Shown here: positions 9,821 through 18,555 of the stretch, piece by piece
How positions within the stretch are numbered: the first letter of the stretch is position 1
Layout: each line of letters opens with the position of its first letter
Assembly (NCBI GenBank): GCA_902776685.1
Contig: CACYRB010000003.1
Coordinates: 1 to 64,000 of the forward strand
Reading direction: 5' to 3'
Source of the DNA: an uncultured Prevotellaceae bacterium
GTDB taxonomy: Bacteria; Bacteroidota; Bacteroidia; Bacteroidales; Bacteroidaceae
Length of the DNA stretch: 64,000 bases
Notes under the pieces: model-generated
Told to the model about the DNA's origin: nothing
Database searches by the model: none
Seen by the model: only the letters and a program-made list of their open reading frames with translations
Translations under genes and position numbers: made by a program

Positions 9821-9859
9821 ATTACTCATTACTCATTACTCACTATTCATTACTCATTA
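9821..9859. repeat. 7-bp-period repeat tract
   Basis: Heptads ATTACTC x3, ACTATTC, ATTACTC, ATTAG. It lies 22 bp beyond the stop codon of the C10 protease gene (minus strand). Similar 7-bp tracts occur elsewhere, including inside coding regions (177-211, 10016-10050, 27044-27071). Confidence 0.75.
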
Positions 9860-9880
9860 GCAAGCACCGTGCTCAAACCT

Positions 9881-11590
9881 TCATCGCAATATTTTTCTTA
9901 CGCTATTTCCTTGTTTCACAATGAGCACGCCATGTTCTTTCAGTCCGCTGAGGCTGAGGCCTTCGGCATCGCCCGTATAGAGCACTTGTCCGTTAAGGCT
10001 GTAGACGGCAATTCTGGATGAGGGATAAGAGTTGAGGGATGAGAGTTGAGCGTTATCGTCAACGTTAACCCTGTCGATGCCCGTGATGATTTCCACATCC
10101 TCGGCATACATCGTCACCTTCTTGTTGGCGATACGGACGGGAATCATATTCTCCATTTGTCCGCCCACCACATCGGGCAGCATCCAGTCGGTCGCACCCT
10201 TTTCGCGGAAAATCACTCGCAGCACATACTCACCATCACTATAAGCGTTGAGTTTACAATTAATAGTGACCTCAGGCAGATAATAGAAGGTATTGAGCGC
10301 AGCACTTGGCAAACTACGGTCCGTGTGAATCGTACCAAGAAGTTTCAGCGAGGTGTCGAAAATGCCGACCGTGTACTCCCAGTTGTGTGTATTAGCCGTC
10401 ATGTTATAAAGGCCGCTGAAATTGATTTTGAATTCAAGACTATTACGGAAAGTAGCAGCACCCGTGTATTCCGGGACTCCACGCAACTGCATATAGTCGG
10501 TAGGCATACCTGTTACACCACTGCGATTGGGTTGAATGCCGGTAATGATAGACTGGTCTTCGACAAAATTATATGCCTGCGGATTGAGCATTGCAATATC
10601 GTAATCACCATTAAACTGGCCGTCCCATCCCCAGTTCACATGCACAAATCCCGACTCGTTGCAGCCATCGACCACAAAAGCATGGCCGCCGGCATCACGC
10701 CCGCTGCCAGTCGTCGACACGGCACTGTAATAAACAGGTCGGTTGGCTGCAAGTTCACGGGCAATCATGTCGAACCACTCTTCGGCAGAAGCCGAACAGA
10801 TGCGGTAGTGTTGCCGGATGGTGGTGGGCAGGAAGTTGAAACGCTGGACAAGCGCATTGACCAATTTGTTGCTGTGTGCGCCGCTGCCCGTAGGCGTATA
10901 GTTCATGTCAACAGCAGAGCCGATGTCGCGACAAATCTGCGCAATGGTCTGCGAGGCCTCTTCAGAAGCCAAGTTCTCTTCCGTAGTAGGATAAACTACA
11001 CTCCAGTCGTAGCCATTTTGGGCACCGGATTGCTGTGGCCACTGCCAGTAATGCATGATTTGCGCGGCTGCCGTGGCCACACAACCACAAGGGCACAACA
11101 GTTTGTGGCTATCGAGACAAAGATTGTTATAGGGTGCATCTTGTCCGAAGCGTGAGCTTAACAAAGGACTCTTCACTATCCTCGGGGCCTGACGTTTTGA
11201 CCTCGGCAACGGTGGTTCTGCAACACCGGCACGCACATCGCTAACATACTGGCTGTAGAAAGCCAGAAAATCGGCCAGCGCAGGTGGCATCTCTACATCT
11301 TCGGGAAAGTTTCCCACATCGGAATAGCCAACCAACTCAGGCATCTCATCGTCGCCAGATACGACAACAAAGCCGGCATTCTTTTCTTTTGCGTTGAAAA
11401 CATAAAATGCAGGGGTGTCGGCAGATGATGCCACCATACGTTTGCGCAGACTCAATGGCAACTGAGTCTCTACAAGCGGTTTTCGAAGTTGGCCAGCAGC
11501 TATCTGCCTGGCCTTTGCCATGCTGATAGGCTTTGCCGACGACAGGAGTACAAACATCATCGACAATCCCAGGATAAGTAGTTTCTTCAT
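9881..11590 (-). CDS. C10-family cysteine protease (streptopain-like), left cassette
   Basis: Secreted papain-fold protease of MEROPS family C10, 569 residues from the chosen ATG; an ATG four codons upstream (11602) is also possible. Signal peptide about 1-19 is followed by a propeptide (about 20-140), then the protease domain. The catalytic Cys is about residue 170 (CGCVATAAAQ) and His about 303 (GGHAFVVDG), with VNWGWDG at about 318-324. A beta-sandwich region and a Por-like tail (VYSLNGQ ... KILR) end the protein, and 7-bp-repeat DNA encodes the linker before the tail. It is the fourth gene of the susC-susD-lipoprotein-protease operon, 130 bp after the lipoprotein gene with a hairpin between. 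It probably degrades host, dietary or microbial protein at the cell surface and feeds the adjacent SusCD porter. Confidence 0.88.
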   Translation of the reverse strand: MKKLLILGLSMMFVLLSSAKPISMAKARQIAAGQLRKPLVETQLPLSLRKRMVASSADTPAFYVFNAKEKNAGFVVVSGDDEMPELVGYSDVGNFPEDVEMPPALADFLAFYSQYVSDVRAGVAEPPLPRSKRQAPRIVKSPLLSSRFGQDAPYNNLCLDSHKLLCPCGCVATAAAQIMHYWQWPQQSGAQNGYDWSVVYPTTEENLASEEASQTIAQICRDIGSAVDMNYTPTGSGAHSNKLVNALVQRFNFLPTTIRQHYRICSASAEEWFDMIARELAANRPVYYSAVSTTGSGRDAGGHAFVVDGCNESGFVHVNWGWDGQFNGDYDIAMLNPQAYNFVEDQSIITGIQPNRSGVTGMPTDYMQLRGVPEYTGAATFRNSLEFKINFSGLYNMTANTHNWEYTVGIFDTSLKLLGTIHTDRSLPSAALNTFYYLPEVTINCKLNAYSDGEYVLRVIFREKGATDWMLPDVVGGQMENMIPVRIANKKVTMYAEDVEIITGIDRVNVDDNAQLSSLNSYPSSRIAVYSLNGQVLYTGDAEGLSLSGLKEHGVLIVKQGNSVRKILR

Positions 11591-11649
11591 TAATTTATTC
11601 ATTATATAATTTATTCTCTCACTCTCACTGAAGCGATAATGATAGGGAT

Positions 11650-11688
11650 AATTCGGGCGCACTCTATAGTATAGGGTACGCCCGAATT
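11650..11688 (-). promoter_or_regulatory. Hairpin between lipoprotein and protease genes (left operon)
   Basis: Perfect 10-bp stem AATTCGGGCG / CGCCCGAATT with a 19-nt loop and no U-run. It may be an mRNA processing or stability element separating the protease gene from the SusCD part. The right operon has a hairpin at the same place (25379-25412). Confidence 0.55.
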
Positions 11689-11720
11689 GATGGTTTTATG
11701 CCGTCAAGGCAATATTGTCC

Positions 11721-12584
11721 TTACTCTGTAGGAGCCGGGCCGATGAATTGAACATTTTTAACTCCTTCATAACCTGCACCGAACGATCCGGCAGAAACAT
11801 CAAAGGAGACGGGCCAATAGAATGCATTTTCTTCAGCATCGTAGCCAATAAACGGATAGTCAGCACTTGTGCCGTACAAGTCGTTTACGGTTACATTTCC
11901 ATAACGAGGATGCGTGTATCCGGAGAAGAAGCTGGTGACGGCATTACCTGTCTCGTCAGTCCAATAGAACTCCTGACTATCCTCGCCATACTTACGATTC
12001 CAATGGAAGAACCAGTCGGTTCCATCTTTAAAGACACCCTTCATTCTATAAGTATCACGCAGTGCTGAATACTCGATTACTTGCTCCCAAGCAGCTTTAT
12101 AGAAAATAGGATCTTGATAGACACCTACGGCATAGGGTTCATAATCTTCTTTCAGAATAGTGATATTCAGACGTGGGTTGGAATAATCGGTTTCGTCATC
12201 GTAGAATTTGGCTAAAGTGTCGGGCACTTTCAGCACAACAAAATACGACTTAAAGATTTCCATGCCTTCACCGATAATTGCAGTGACCGTCACTTCGTCT
12301 TCGCCATCGGCAAACGTGACCTGATCGGGGATGCTCACAAAGTCGGGCACCTGAATTTTCTCCAAGGGAACAGTCAGGGCTCCGTTGGTGCTTTCACGAA
12401 CCAGCGTGAACTGAAATTCGCTATCTTCAACTTTCAGCACGTAGTTCTCTTCGTCAACGAAGGACACGTTTTCAGTTGCAGTGGAAGGTTGACCGGGCGT
12501 ATACTCATCATCGTCGCTGCACGATGTAACGGCAAGGCCCAGTGCGGCAATACCAGCCACAAGAAACATTTTATTGATTTTCAT
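11721..12584 (-). CDS. Surface lipoprotein of the left SusCD-protease operon
   Basis: This 287-residue lipoprotein has a signal peptide with lipobox (AVTSC, Cys at about 22) followed by an acidic SDDDEY stretch typical of surface-exported Bacteroidetes lipoproteins. Residues about 40-145 look like a Calx-beta-type beta-sandwich (VLKVEDSEFQFTLVRES ... LNITILKED). The C-terminal half is aromatic-rich and unrecognised. It sits where SusE/F-like accessory binding proteins usually sit, between susD and the enzyme gene. A role in capturing peptides or glycans for the porter is inferred. The right operon encodes a counterpart (24423-25343) of similar build but low identity. Confidence 0.75.
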   Translation of the reverse strand: MKINKMFLVAGIAALGLAVTSCSDDDEYTPGQPSTATENVSFVDEENYVLKVEDSEFQFTLVRESTNGALTVPLEKIQVPDFVSIPDQVTFADGEDEVTVTAIIGEGMEIFKSYFVVLKVPDTLAKFYDDETDYSNPRLNITILKEDYEPYAVGVYQDPIFYKAAWEQVIEYSALRDTYRMKGVFKDGTDWFFHWNRKYGEDSQEFYWTDETGNAVTSFFSGYTHPRYGNVTVNDLYGTSADYPFIGYDAEENAFYWPVSFDVSAGSFGAGYEGVKNVQFIGPAPTE

Positions 12585-12627
12585 ATTATTTCCTTTGTTT
12601 ATGATTATACATTCTTTACGCTCTAAA

Positions 12628-14286
12628 TTAGTCGGTCACACCGTCACGCAGGTTCGGGTTCTGTCCGGCAACAGGCTGCTGTCCGCCAGTGTTGTCAACT
12701 ACGCCCTTGTTGTTGTCCATTTCGGTCTGCGGGAAGCGCATGTTGAGCCATCCGTCGGTAGCTGCAATGTTGAAGGCGAATGCTGCGGGCTGGTTGGTTG
12801 TACCACTACCGTGTGTACGTACAACGGGTTTACCCAGACGCTTGCAATCGAACATGAAGAATCCTTCGCCCCAGAGTTCAACTCGACGCTGGAACCAGAT
12901 TTCGTCAGAGAGTCCACGCTGCTGCAAATTAGCCTCAACAGAGTAGGCAGGGTCGCGATAGGTCTTCACAAAGTTTTCAAGAATTTGCTTTGCACGGGCC
13001 TCGTTACCACTCTTGGCTAATCCTTCAACCTGAATAAGAATCATCTCCTCTACACGCATGAGGGGGAAGTCGTTATTGTTGATGATAGAGCCAACTCCAC
13101 TCTTCATACCGAACTTCACCGAGTTGAGGGGAAGGAATGCTGCCTTGAGCTCTTCAATCTCAAACTTAGCGATTTCGTCACCCGTAGCCGATGCGCCCGT
13201 TTTGGGGTCAGTCCATGTCAAGCCAGCCCAGTTGGGTGTATGGAGGTTTTCGTCGAGCCACCAGTTCTTACGAATGTCAGTGTCAGCAATCTTGTTGTAG
13301 AGCAGACGGTTGATGGTGGGAACGTTTTCGGTAGCAGCAGCATAGCCGTCGCCAGAAAATGCCGAGAGCCACGACGATGACGTACAGGAGCCGTCAATCT
13401 GTGCCATTTCTGTCGGAACATTGATACCCCAAATCCAGTTATGCTCGTTCAAATTACAGAAGGCAGGCACACTGATTTCTGCCTGCGAAGCAGGTGTGAA
13501 GCCTTGCATGGCTTTCTCTGCATCGGCAGCAGCCTCGGCATAGTTACCCATGTAGAGGTTTGCACGGGCACGAAGGCCGTAAGCCACGTTCACGTTAATC
13601 TGGTCCTTGCCTGTGCGATCTGCGGTGAGGTTGGCAACAGCATAGTCGAGGTCTTCCTTGATGCTTTCCCATACCTCCTTGACCGATGCACGGGGATTGT
13701 TGCCGTAGTCGGTATCAGCCTTGAGGATGGGGATACACGGATCGTCAGGATGGCTGTAGTTAAAGGCGAAGTAGGGAGCCAGCGCCATGTAGGCATAGGC
13801 ACGCATGGCAAAAGCCTGTGCTCTCTGGTTCAGCAAGTCGGGATTGTCGGTATTCTCGTCTATACCCGAAATCACGTCGTTGATGATACCAATCTGACGA
13901 TAGGGAATCACATAGCGGATGTAGGGGTTGGCATAGTCGGCATTACGGCTACTGTATTCACCACAAACCGAGAACCAGTTGTAGTTATTGTTCTGCATAA
14001 ACATATCGGCACCCTCGAGATCGAGCGAAAACGCTGCCATAACATAACCGAAGTCGTCGGCACGATCTGCATTGGCAGTGCCTGGAAGTCCTCTGTGAGG
14101 AGTAGCCATGATGGAGAACATACCTTGGAAAGTGGCCTGAGCACGTTCAGGAACAATCTCGTTGATCTCCTGATTCTGCTCTTTCGTAAGCACGCCGGTT
14201 TCCGGGTACTGCTCGTCGATATCGTTGCATGATGTGGTGAGCAGGGCTGCACCAAACATCACTAAGGAAATCTTATATAATTTCAT
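12628..14286 (-). CDS. SusD/RagB-family outer-membrane lipoprotein, left cassette
   Basis: 552 residues with lipobox LTTSC (Cys20), the SusD-like N-terminal region (about 25-220) and TPR-like helices, ending near DGVTD. SusD proteins are the lids of SusC porters and bind the nutrient outside the cell. Family motifs include RAQAFAMRAYAYMALAPYFAF and the C-terminal WFQRRVELWGEGFFMFDCKRLG. The gene follows susC after 48 bp, the usual spacing. Given the protease in the same operon, the ligand is more likely peptide or glycoprotein (as for RagAB) than free polysaccharide; this is inferred. Confidence 0.92.
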   Translation of the reverse strand: MKLYKISLVMFGAALLTTSCNDIDEQYPETGVLTKEQNQEINEIVPERAQATFQGMFSIMATPHRGLPGTANADRADDFGYVMAAFSLDLEGADMFMQNNNYNWFSVCGEYSSRNADYANPYIRYVIPYRQIGIINDVISGIDENTDNPDLLNQRAQAFAMRAYAYMALAPYFAFNYSHPDDPCIPILKADTDYGNNPRASVKEVWESIKEDLDYAVANLTADRTGKDQINVNVAYGLRARANLYMGNYAEAAADAEKAMQGFTPASQAEISVPAFCNLNEHNWIWGINVPTEMAQIDGSCTSSSWLSAFSGDGYAAATENVPTINRLLYNKIADTDIRKNWWLDENLHTPNWAGLTWTDPKTGASATGDEIAKFEIEELKAAFLPLNSVKFGMKSGVGSIINNNDFPLMRVEEMILIQVEGLAKSGNEARAKQILENFVKTYRDPAYSVEANLQQRGLSDEIWFQRRVELWGEGFFMFDCKRLGKPVVRTHGSGTTNQPAAFAFNIAATDGWLNMRFPQTEMDNNKGVVDNTGGQQPVAGQNPNLRDGVTD

Positions 14287-14334
14287 ATTCTATTCTTCTT
14301 TATTTCTTTATTATTTTATCTTCCACATTTCTAA

Positions 14335-17300
14335 TTAGAACGTAACCGTTACACCTGCCGTGATGCTGCGCATAGCTGCATAGCTTCCCGATGCGAGACC
14401 GCCACCAGTGGTGTAGCCACCGATACCGAGGTTGTAGCGCGGGTCCATACCCTTACGTTTGGTGAGCAGGAAGAGGTTTTCGCCTGCGAAGTAGACGCGT
14501 GCGCTGCGCAGTGTGAGCGGACGAATCCACTGTGTGGGCAGCGTGTAGCCTAATGTCAGGTTGTTCAGACAGAGATAGTTCGAACTGGTGAGGAAACGGT
14601 CATAGGCTGTCTGCGAATTCACGCCCGGGTCGTCAACAGCCGCCGTACTCAGACGAGGAATGTTCGAATTCGGATTCTCGGGGCTCCAGGCATCGAGCAG
14701 GTCGCGGTGCATGGCAACACCTTGCTCCTGACCGTTGTGCATGAGCTGCTGATAGCCACCGTCGTAGAACTTACCGCCGAGCTGGAACGAGAACTGAGCC
14801 GAAAGGTCGAAGCCATAGGCCTCAAACGTTGTTCCGAAACCGCCGATGACCTTGGGCAGCACGTCGCCACAGTCGTACTTGGTAGCCTCTGTGATGTCAT
14901 ACGTAATACCTTCGTGGTCGATTTCCACGTCCTTGCCGTATGAGTTGCCCAGTGCTTTACCTTCCTTGTCGTAAGCTACGCGATACATGGCACGGCCGTT
15001 GGTCTTGTCAACACCTTCGAAGTGAATCATGTAGGCCTGCTGTGCAGATCCGCCGATGCGGATAATCTGGTTTGAGTAGCGCAGACCATTGTCGGCAATA
15101 GCCGGGTCGAGCTTGGTAAACTTGTTCTTGTTGTGAGACAAAGTAAAGTTGAGCTTCCACTCAAAGTTCTTGTTGCGGATGACGCTGCCGTCGAGGGCAA
15201 GTTCAATACCGCTGTTGCGCAGGTTACCGATGTTGGCAGGATAGCTGCTGACGGGCAGACCCGACGACAGCGACACGGTCTTCGACCAGAGCAGGTCGCT
15301 GGTTGTTCCGGTATAGACTTCGAGTGTACCGTTCAAACGATATTTGAAGAGCGAGAAGTCGAGACCGAAGTTCCACTGCTTTTTGGTTTCCCATGTCAGG
15401 TTATCATTACCCTTAGCGGTCATTGACAGGGTGTACATCTTTGCGTCACTGTTGTACGATGGCGTGTAGCGGTCGGCATAGGCATGCCAGCCCATACCCT
15501 GATGGTTACCGTTTTCACCATAGCTGACTTTCAGTTTCAGGAGGTCTACCCAGTCCACGTCGTTCATGAAGGCTTCTTTGTTGATCTGCCAACCGAAGCC
15601 GAGAGCCCAGAAGGTGCCCCAACGATGATGGGGAGCAAACTTGGAAGAACCGTCGCGGCGGATGCTGGCATCGGCGAAGTAGCGGTCGGCATAGTCGTAG
15701 CTGACGCGAGCCAGATAGCCGGCAGTCATCAGTCGGTCGGTTGAAGAGGTCACTGCGTCTTCATCGGTCGGACCAACGGCGTTCGAGAGTTCTGCTATAT
15801 TCGGGTGATAAAGGTGAGTATTTGAACCTTTCAGTCCTTGGTCAAGATATTTCTTCTGCTCGTAACCTGCTAGTACATCGATGGTGTGTACATCGGCAAA
15901 CGTCTTGTGGTAGTTGGCCAGATACTGCTGGTTAACCGTGAAGTAGCGAGAGCTTGACACTGTTGCACTACCATCGTTTCCTTGTCCGCTTGCAAAACGG
16001 CTGTACAGATAAGTTGAACGGCTCTGAATGACATTTGCTGCAAGGCTGGCTGTCAGGGTAAGTCCCTCAAGAGGAGTTATGATGGCACTCCATTGTCCGG
16101 TGAAGATGTCGCTATAGCTCTTATAGCGGTTGTTCTCGTTGTCGCGGATAGCGTTGCCCACGAATCCCGGACGACGGAATCCAGTCTGGTTGGCATCGTA
16201 GATGGTGCGACCACTCTCTTTCATGATGTTGCCTTGGGCATCACGAACGTAGAGGGGATAAATGGCACCCATCATGTTGGCAGCATAGAACATGTTGGTC
16301 GAGCTGCCATAGGAACTACCATACGAAGGTGTCTGGCTGTCGCTGTGGGTATAGGCCATGTTGGTGGTCAGCTTCAACCACTTCTTTGCCTGGTATTCCA
16401 CATTGGTACGACCGGTATAGCGTTTGTACTTCGAGTTGTTCACCTGACCGCCGTCGCTCAGGAAGCCCACGCCAGCATAGTAGTTCAGACGACCTGTCGA
16501 ACCGCTGACCGATGCGTTGTATTCCTGACGGAACGAACTGTGGATGCTCTCGTCATACCAGTTGTCGGGCAGGTAGGTATAGGTACCGTCGCTGTAGCCG
16601 AGCGTAGCATTGGGGTTGAGCTTAAAGTTTGTACCGATGAATTTCTGGCCTTCGGGCACGGTGTAGACCTGATAGCCCAGACCACCGTTGTTCTGGTCGA
16701 ACAGATAAGCATCGGCAAAAGCATAAGCTTCTTCAGAGGTTCCGCCATTGTAAGCCACGCTGTTGTACATAGCGCGATAGTGGGTCTCGTAGTACTCTGC
16801 CGGGTTGGTAATGATGTCGTAGCGCGGGATGAGGCGCGAGTTGCTACCCCACTTGGCATCGAACTTCACTTCGGCATCCTTGCCTTCGCGACCTTTCTTG
16901 GTAGTAATGATGATAACACCGTTGGCACCACTGGCACCGTAGATGGCTGTTGCTGCAGCATCCTTCAGTACAGAGATGCTCTCAATGTCCTGGGGGTTCA
17001 CTGAAGCGATACTCTGGTCCATGGGCACACCGTCAATCACATAAAGAGGTGTCGACGAGGCTGAATATGAACCGATACCACGCAGACGAATGGTGGGAGC
17101 TGTGCCCGGAGCACCACTGTTCGACGTTGCCTGCAGACCGGCAACCTTACCGACGAGGGCGCTGGTGGCGGTTGAGGTGACGTGACCGGCGATTTCCGAT
17201 GCTTTCACCTCGGTAGCCGAACCCGTAAACGTGGAACGCTTGGTCGTACCGTAACCGATGACGATGACGTCGTCGAGTTGAGTCTCTTCGTCAACATCGA

Positions 17301-17577
17301 GCACAACGTTCATGTTGCGGCCGGCCTTCACCACTTTCGTCTTCAGGCCGATGTAGCTGATCTCGAGCTGCGCGTTGTTGTCAGGAACTGCAACAGTAAA
17401 GTGGCCATCACTATTTGTGATAGTACCAGTGTTGGTTCCTACGACTTTTACAGAAGCACCAACTACGGGCTGACCGTCTTCCGACGAGGTGACCGTACCT
17501 GATGCCTGCGTTTGTGCCATGGCCGCTCCTACACTGAGAAGCAGGCAGGCAAGAAACATTGTCAGTCTTTTTTTCAT
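14335..17577 (-). CDS. SusC/RagA-family TonB-dependent transporter, left cassette
   Basis: This 1080-residue outer-membrane porter has a signal peptide (1-21), a carboxypeptidase-regulatory-like N-terminal domain (about 22-105), a TonB-box region (DDVIVIGYGT), a plug (about 115-240, SIASVNPQDIESISVLKDA) and a C-terminal 22-strand barrel ending ITAGVTVTF. It imports what its SusD and protease partners capture. The first 18 codons plus 19 bp upstream are identical, base for base, to those of the right susC (19713-22706) in opposite orientation, and identity falls off sharply after that. A consensus promoter at 17748-17779, inside the putative invertible segment, faces this gene, so it is probably ON in this orientation. 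It leads the operon susC-susD-lipoprotein-C10 protease. Confidence 0.95.
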   Translation of the reverse strand: MKKRLTMFLACLLLSVGAAMAQTQASGTVTSSEDGQPVVGASVKVVGTNTGTITNSDGHFTVAVPDNNAQLEISYIGLKTKVVKAGRNMNVVLDVDEETQLDDVIVIGYGTTKRSTFTGSATEVKASEIAGHVTSTATSALVGKVAGLQATSNSGAPGTAPTIRLRGIGSYSASSTPLYVIDGVPMDQSIASVNPQDIESISVLKDAAATAIYGASGANGVIIITTKKGREGKDAEVKFDAKWGSNSRLIPRYDIITNPAEYYETHYRAMYNSVAYNGGTSEEAYAFADAYLFDQNNGGLGYQVYTVPEGQKFIGTNFKLNPNATLGYSDGTYTYLPDNWYDESIHSSFRQEYNASVSGSTGRLNYYAGVGFLSDGGQVNNSKYKRYTGRTNVEYQAKKWLKLTTNMAYTHSDSQTPSYGSSYGSSTNMFYAANMMGAIYPLYVRDAQGNIMKESGRTIYDANQTGFRRPGFVGNAIRDNENNRYKSYSDIFTGQWSAIITPLEGLTLTASLAANVIQSRSTYLYSRFASGQGNDGSATVSSSRYFTVNQQYLANYHKTFADVHTIDVLAGYEQKKYLDQGLKGSNTHLYHPNIAELSNAVGPTDEDAVTSSTDRLMTAGYLARVSYDYADRYFADASIRRDGSSKFAPHHRWGTFWALGFGWQINKEAFMNDVDWVDLLKLKVSYGENGNHQGMGWHAYADRYTPSYNSDAKMYTLSMTAKGNDNLTWETKKQWNFGLDFSLFKYRLNGTLEVYTGTTSDLLWSKTVSLSSGLPVSSYPANIGNLRNSGIELALDGSVIRNKNFEWKLNFTLSHNKNKFTKLDPAIADNGLRYSNQIIRIGGSAQQAYMIHFEGVDKTNGRAMYRVAYDKEGKALGNSYGKDVEIDHEGITYDITEATKYDCGDVLPKVIGGFGTTFEAYGFDLSAQFSFQLGGKFYDGGYQQLMHNGQEQGVAMHRDLLDAWSPENPNSNIPRLSTAAVDDPGVNSQTAYDRFLTSSNYLCLNNLTLGYTLPTQWIRPLTLRSARVYFAGENLFLLTKRKGMDPRYNLGIGGYTTGGGLASGSYAAMRSITAGVTVTF

Positions 17578-17596
17578 AAATACTCTCTCTAAAAAA
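17522..17596 (-). repeat. 75-bp perfect inverted repeat, left copy (5' end of susC)
   Basis: Covers the Shine-Dalgarno region, ATG and signal-peptide codons of the left susC. It matches 19694-19768 exactly in inverted orientation. Homologous or site-specific exchange here would keep both reading frames intact while swapping the upstream regions. Confidence 0.9.
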
Positions 17597-17698
17597 TTTA
17601 ACTAATTATACAATTTTTATCCAATTTTCTTGTTATTTATATAGTTCTCAAGAGCTTTGTGCGCTGCACCGATTCTTACAATTTCACGAAAATGTCCC

Positions 17699-17725
17699 AC
17701 CTCCGCCTAAGAGGTGGAAGTTTTT
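17699..17725 (-). repeat. 27-bp inverted repeat, left copy (putative recombinase crossover site)
   Basis: Perfect 27-bp match, inverted, to 19561-19587. On the minus strand the site has arms CCACCTC and GAGGTGG around a 7-bp asymmetric spacer TTAGGCG, the layout expected of a tyrosine-recombinase core site. It lies between the promoter at 17748-17779 and the susC start. Confidence 0.8.
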
Positions 17726-17747
17726 GGGTGCAAACTTTTACAGATTG

Positions 17748-17779
17748 CAAAAGTAGTGTATTTTTATAAACTCTACAAA
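17748..17779 (-). promoter_or_regulatory. Outward promoter inside the invertible segment, facing the left susC
   Basis: On the minus strand: TTTG (17776-17779), 20 bp, TACTTTTG (17748-17755). Transcription would cross the 27-bp repeat and enter the left susC with a leader of about 165 nt. No equivalent plus-strand promoter is seen upstream of the right susC. Confidence 0.75.
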
Positions 17780-18074
17780 TAAAATTATTAAAATTGCGCA
17801 GATTTGAATATTTTTTAACAATTCGAGCGGGTTTTCGGGGTTGAATTGTTAAAAAAACGGAATCTATAGTCTTTCAAATATATGTTTGCAAGATTGAAAA
17901 ACTGAAAAGTTGAAAGCAGAAAGGCAGAATATTTGAAAATTTGAAAGACGAACGAATAATCCTCCATTAGCATGTAGGGGAAGGCTACGGGGGGGCGAGC
18001 GCAGCGAGGGATGCGCGGCGTGCCGCGTTGTAGGAGTGGCAGCGGAAGAACACGGAAATACACGGAATAAAATT

Positions 18075-18174
18075 CCATTAGCATGTAGGGACGCGGCGTG
18101 CCGCGTTGAAAATCGTCTCTTTGTCTCTTTGTCGAAATGATAACGCGGCACGCCGCGTCCCTACATGCTAATGG
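18075..18174. repeat. 100-bp palindromic element (REP/MITE-like), copy 2
   Basis: 33-bp perfect arms (18075-18107 and 18142-18174) around a 34-bp loop. Nearly identical to 9716-9815, including the loop (AATCGTCTCTTTGTCTCTTT). Confidence 0.85.
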
Positions 18175-18385
18175 ATTTTCTTTGTGCCAACTGCTATATC
18201 ATGGCCTTTAATTTTACTGATAATCATTAGAATTGGATTTCGAATAATTCGTGAAATCGTGGTAGGCAAGAACATTTGAAATCATGTATATATAATATAA
18301 GGTATAAATATAATAATGTATAACGGTGTGGAGGGTTTGTTGTTTGTTGGTCGATGAACTGTTGTTCTGCTTATGAAGGCTTTGC

Positions 18386-18488
18386 TTTCACAAAGTAATA
18401 TATATTATATTACTCGGTAATATATATACTTTTACTTGGTAATATATATACTTTTACTTAGTAATATAATATATATTACTTTGTGAAA
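18386..18488. repeat. AT-rich palindromic repeat, copy 1
   Basis: Ends are TTTCACAAAGTAATATA and its complement. The middle has repeated GTAATATATATACTTTTACT units. The inverse of this element is at 46719-46816. Confidence 0.75.
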
Positions 18489-18555
18489 GGTAAACTTTCG
18501 ACTCGTAATAGTTGGTTTTTTGCGGGTTGATGGCTTGTCGGGTTGCTTTTTCCTT

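Larger units (their letters stand above)
17780..18555. other. Non-coding part of the invertible segment, with repeats
   Basis: No credible gene in about 775 bp. It is AT-rich and holds a partial REP-like element (about 17965-18030), a full REP-like element (18075-18174) and an AT-rich palindromic repeat (18386-18488). Hairpins here could insulate the recombinase transcript from the outward promoter. Confidence 0.65.
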
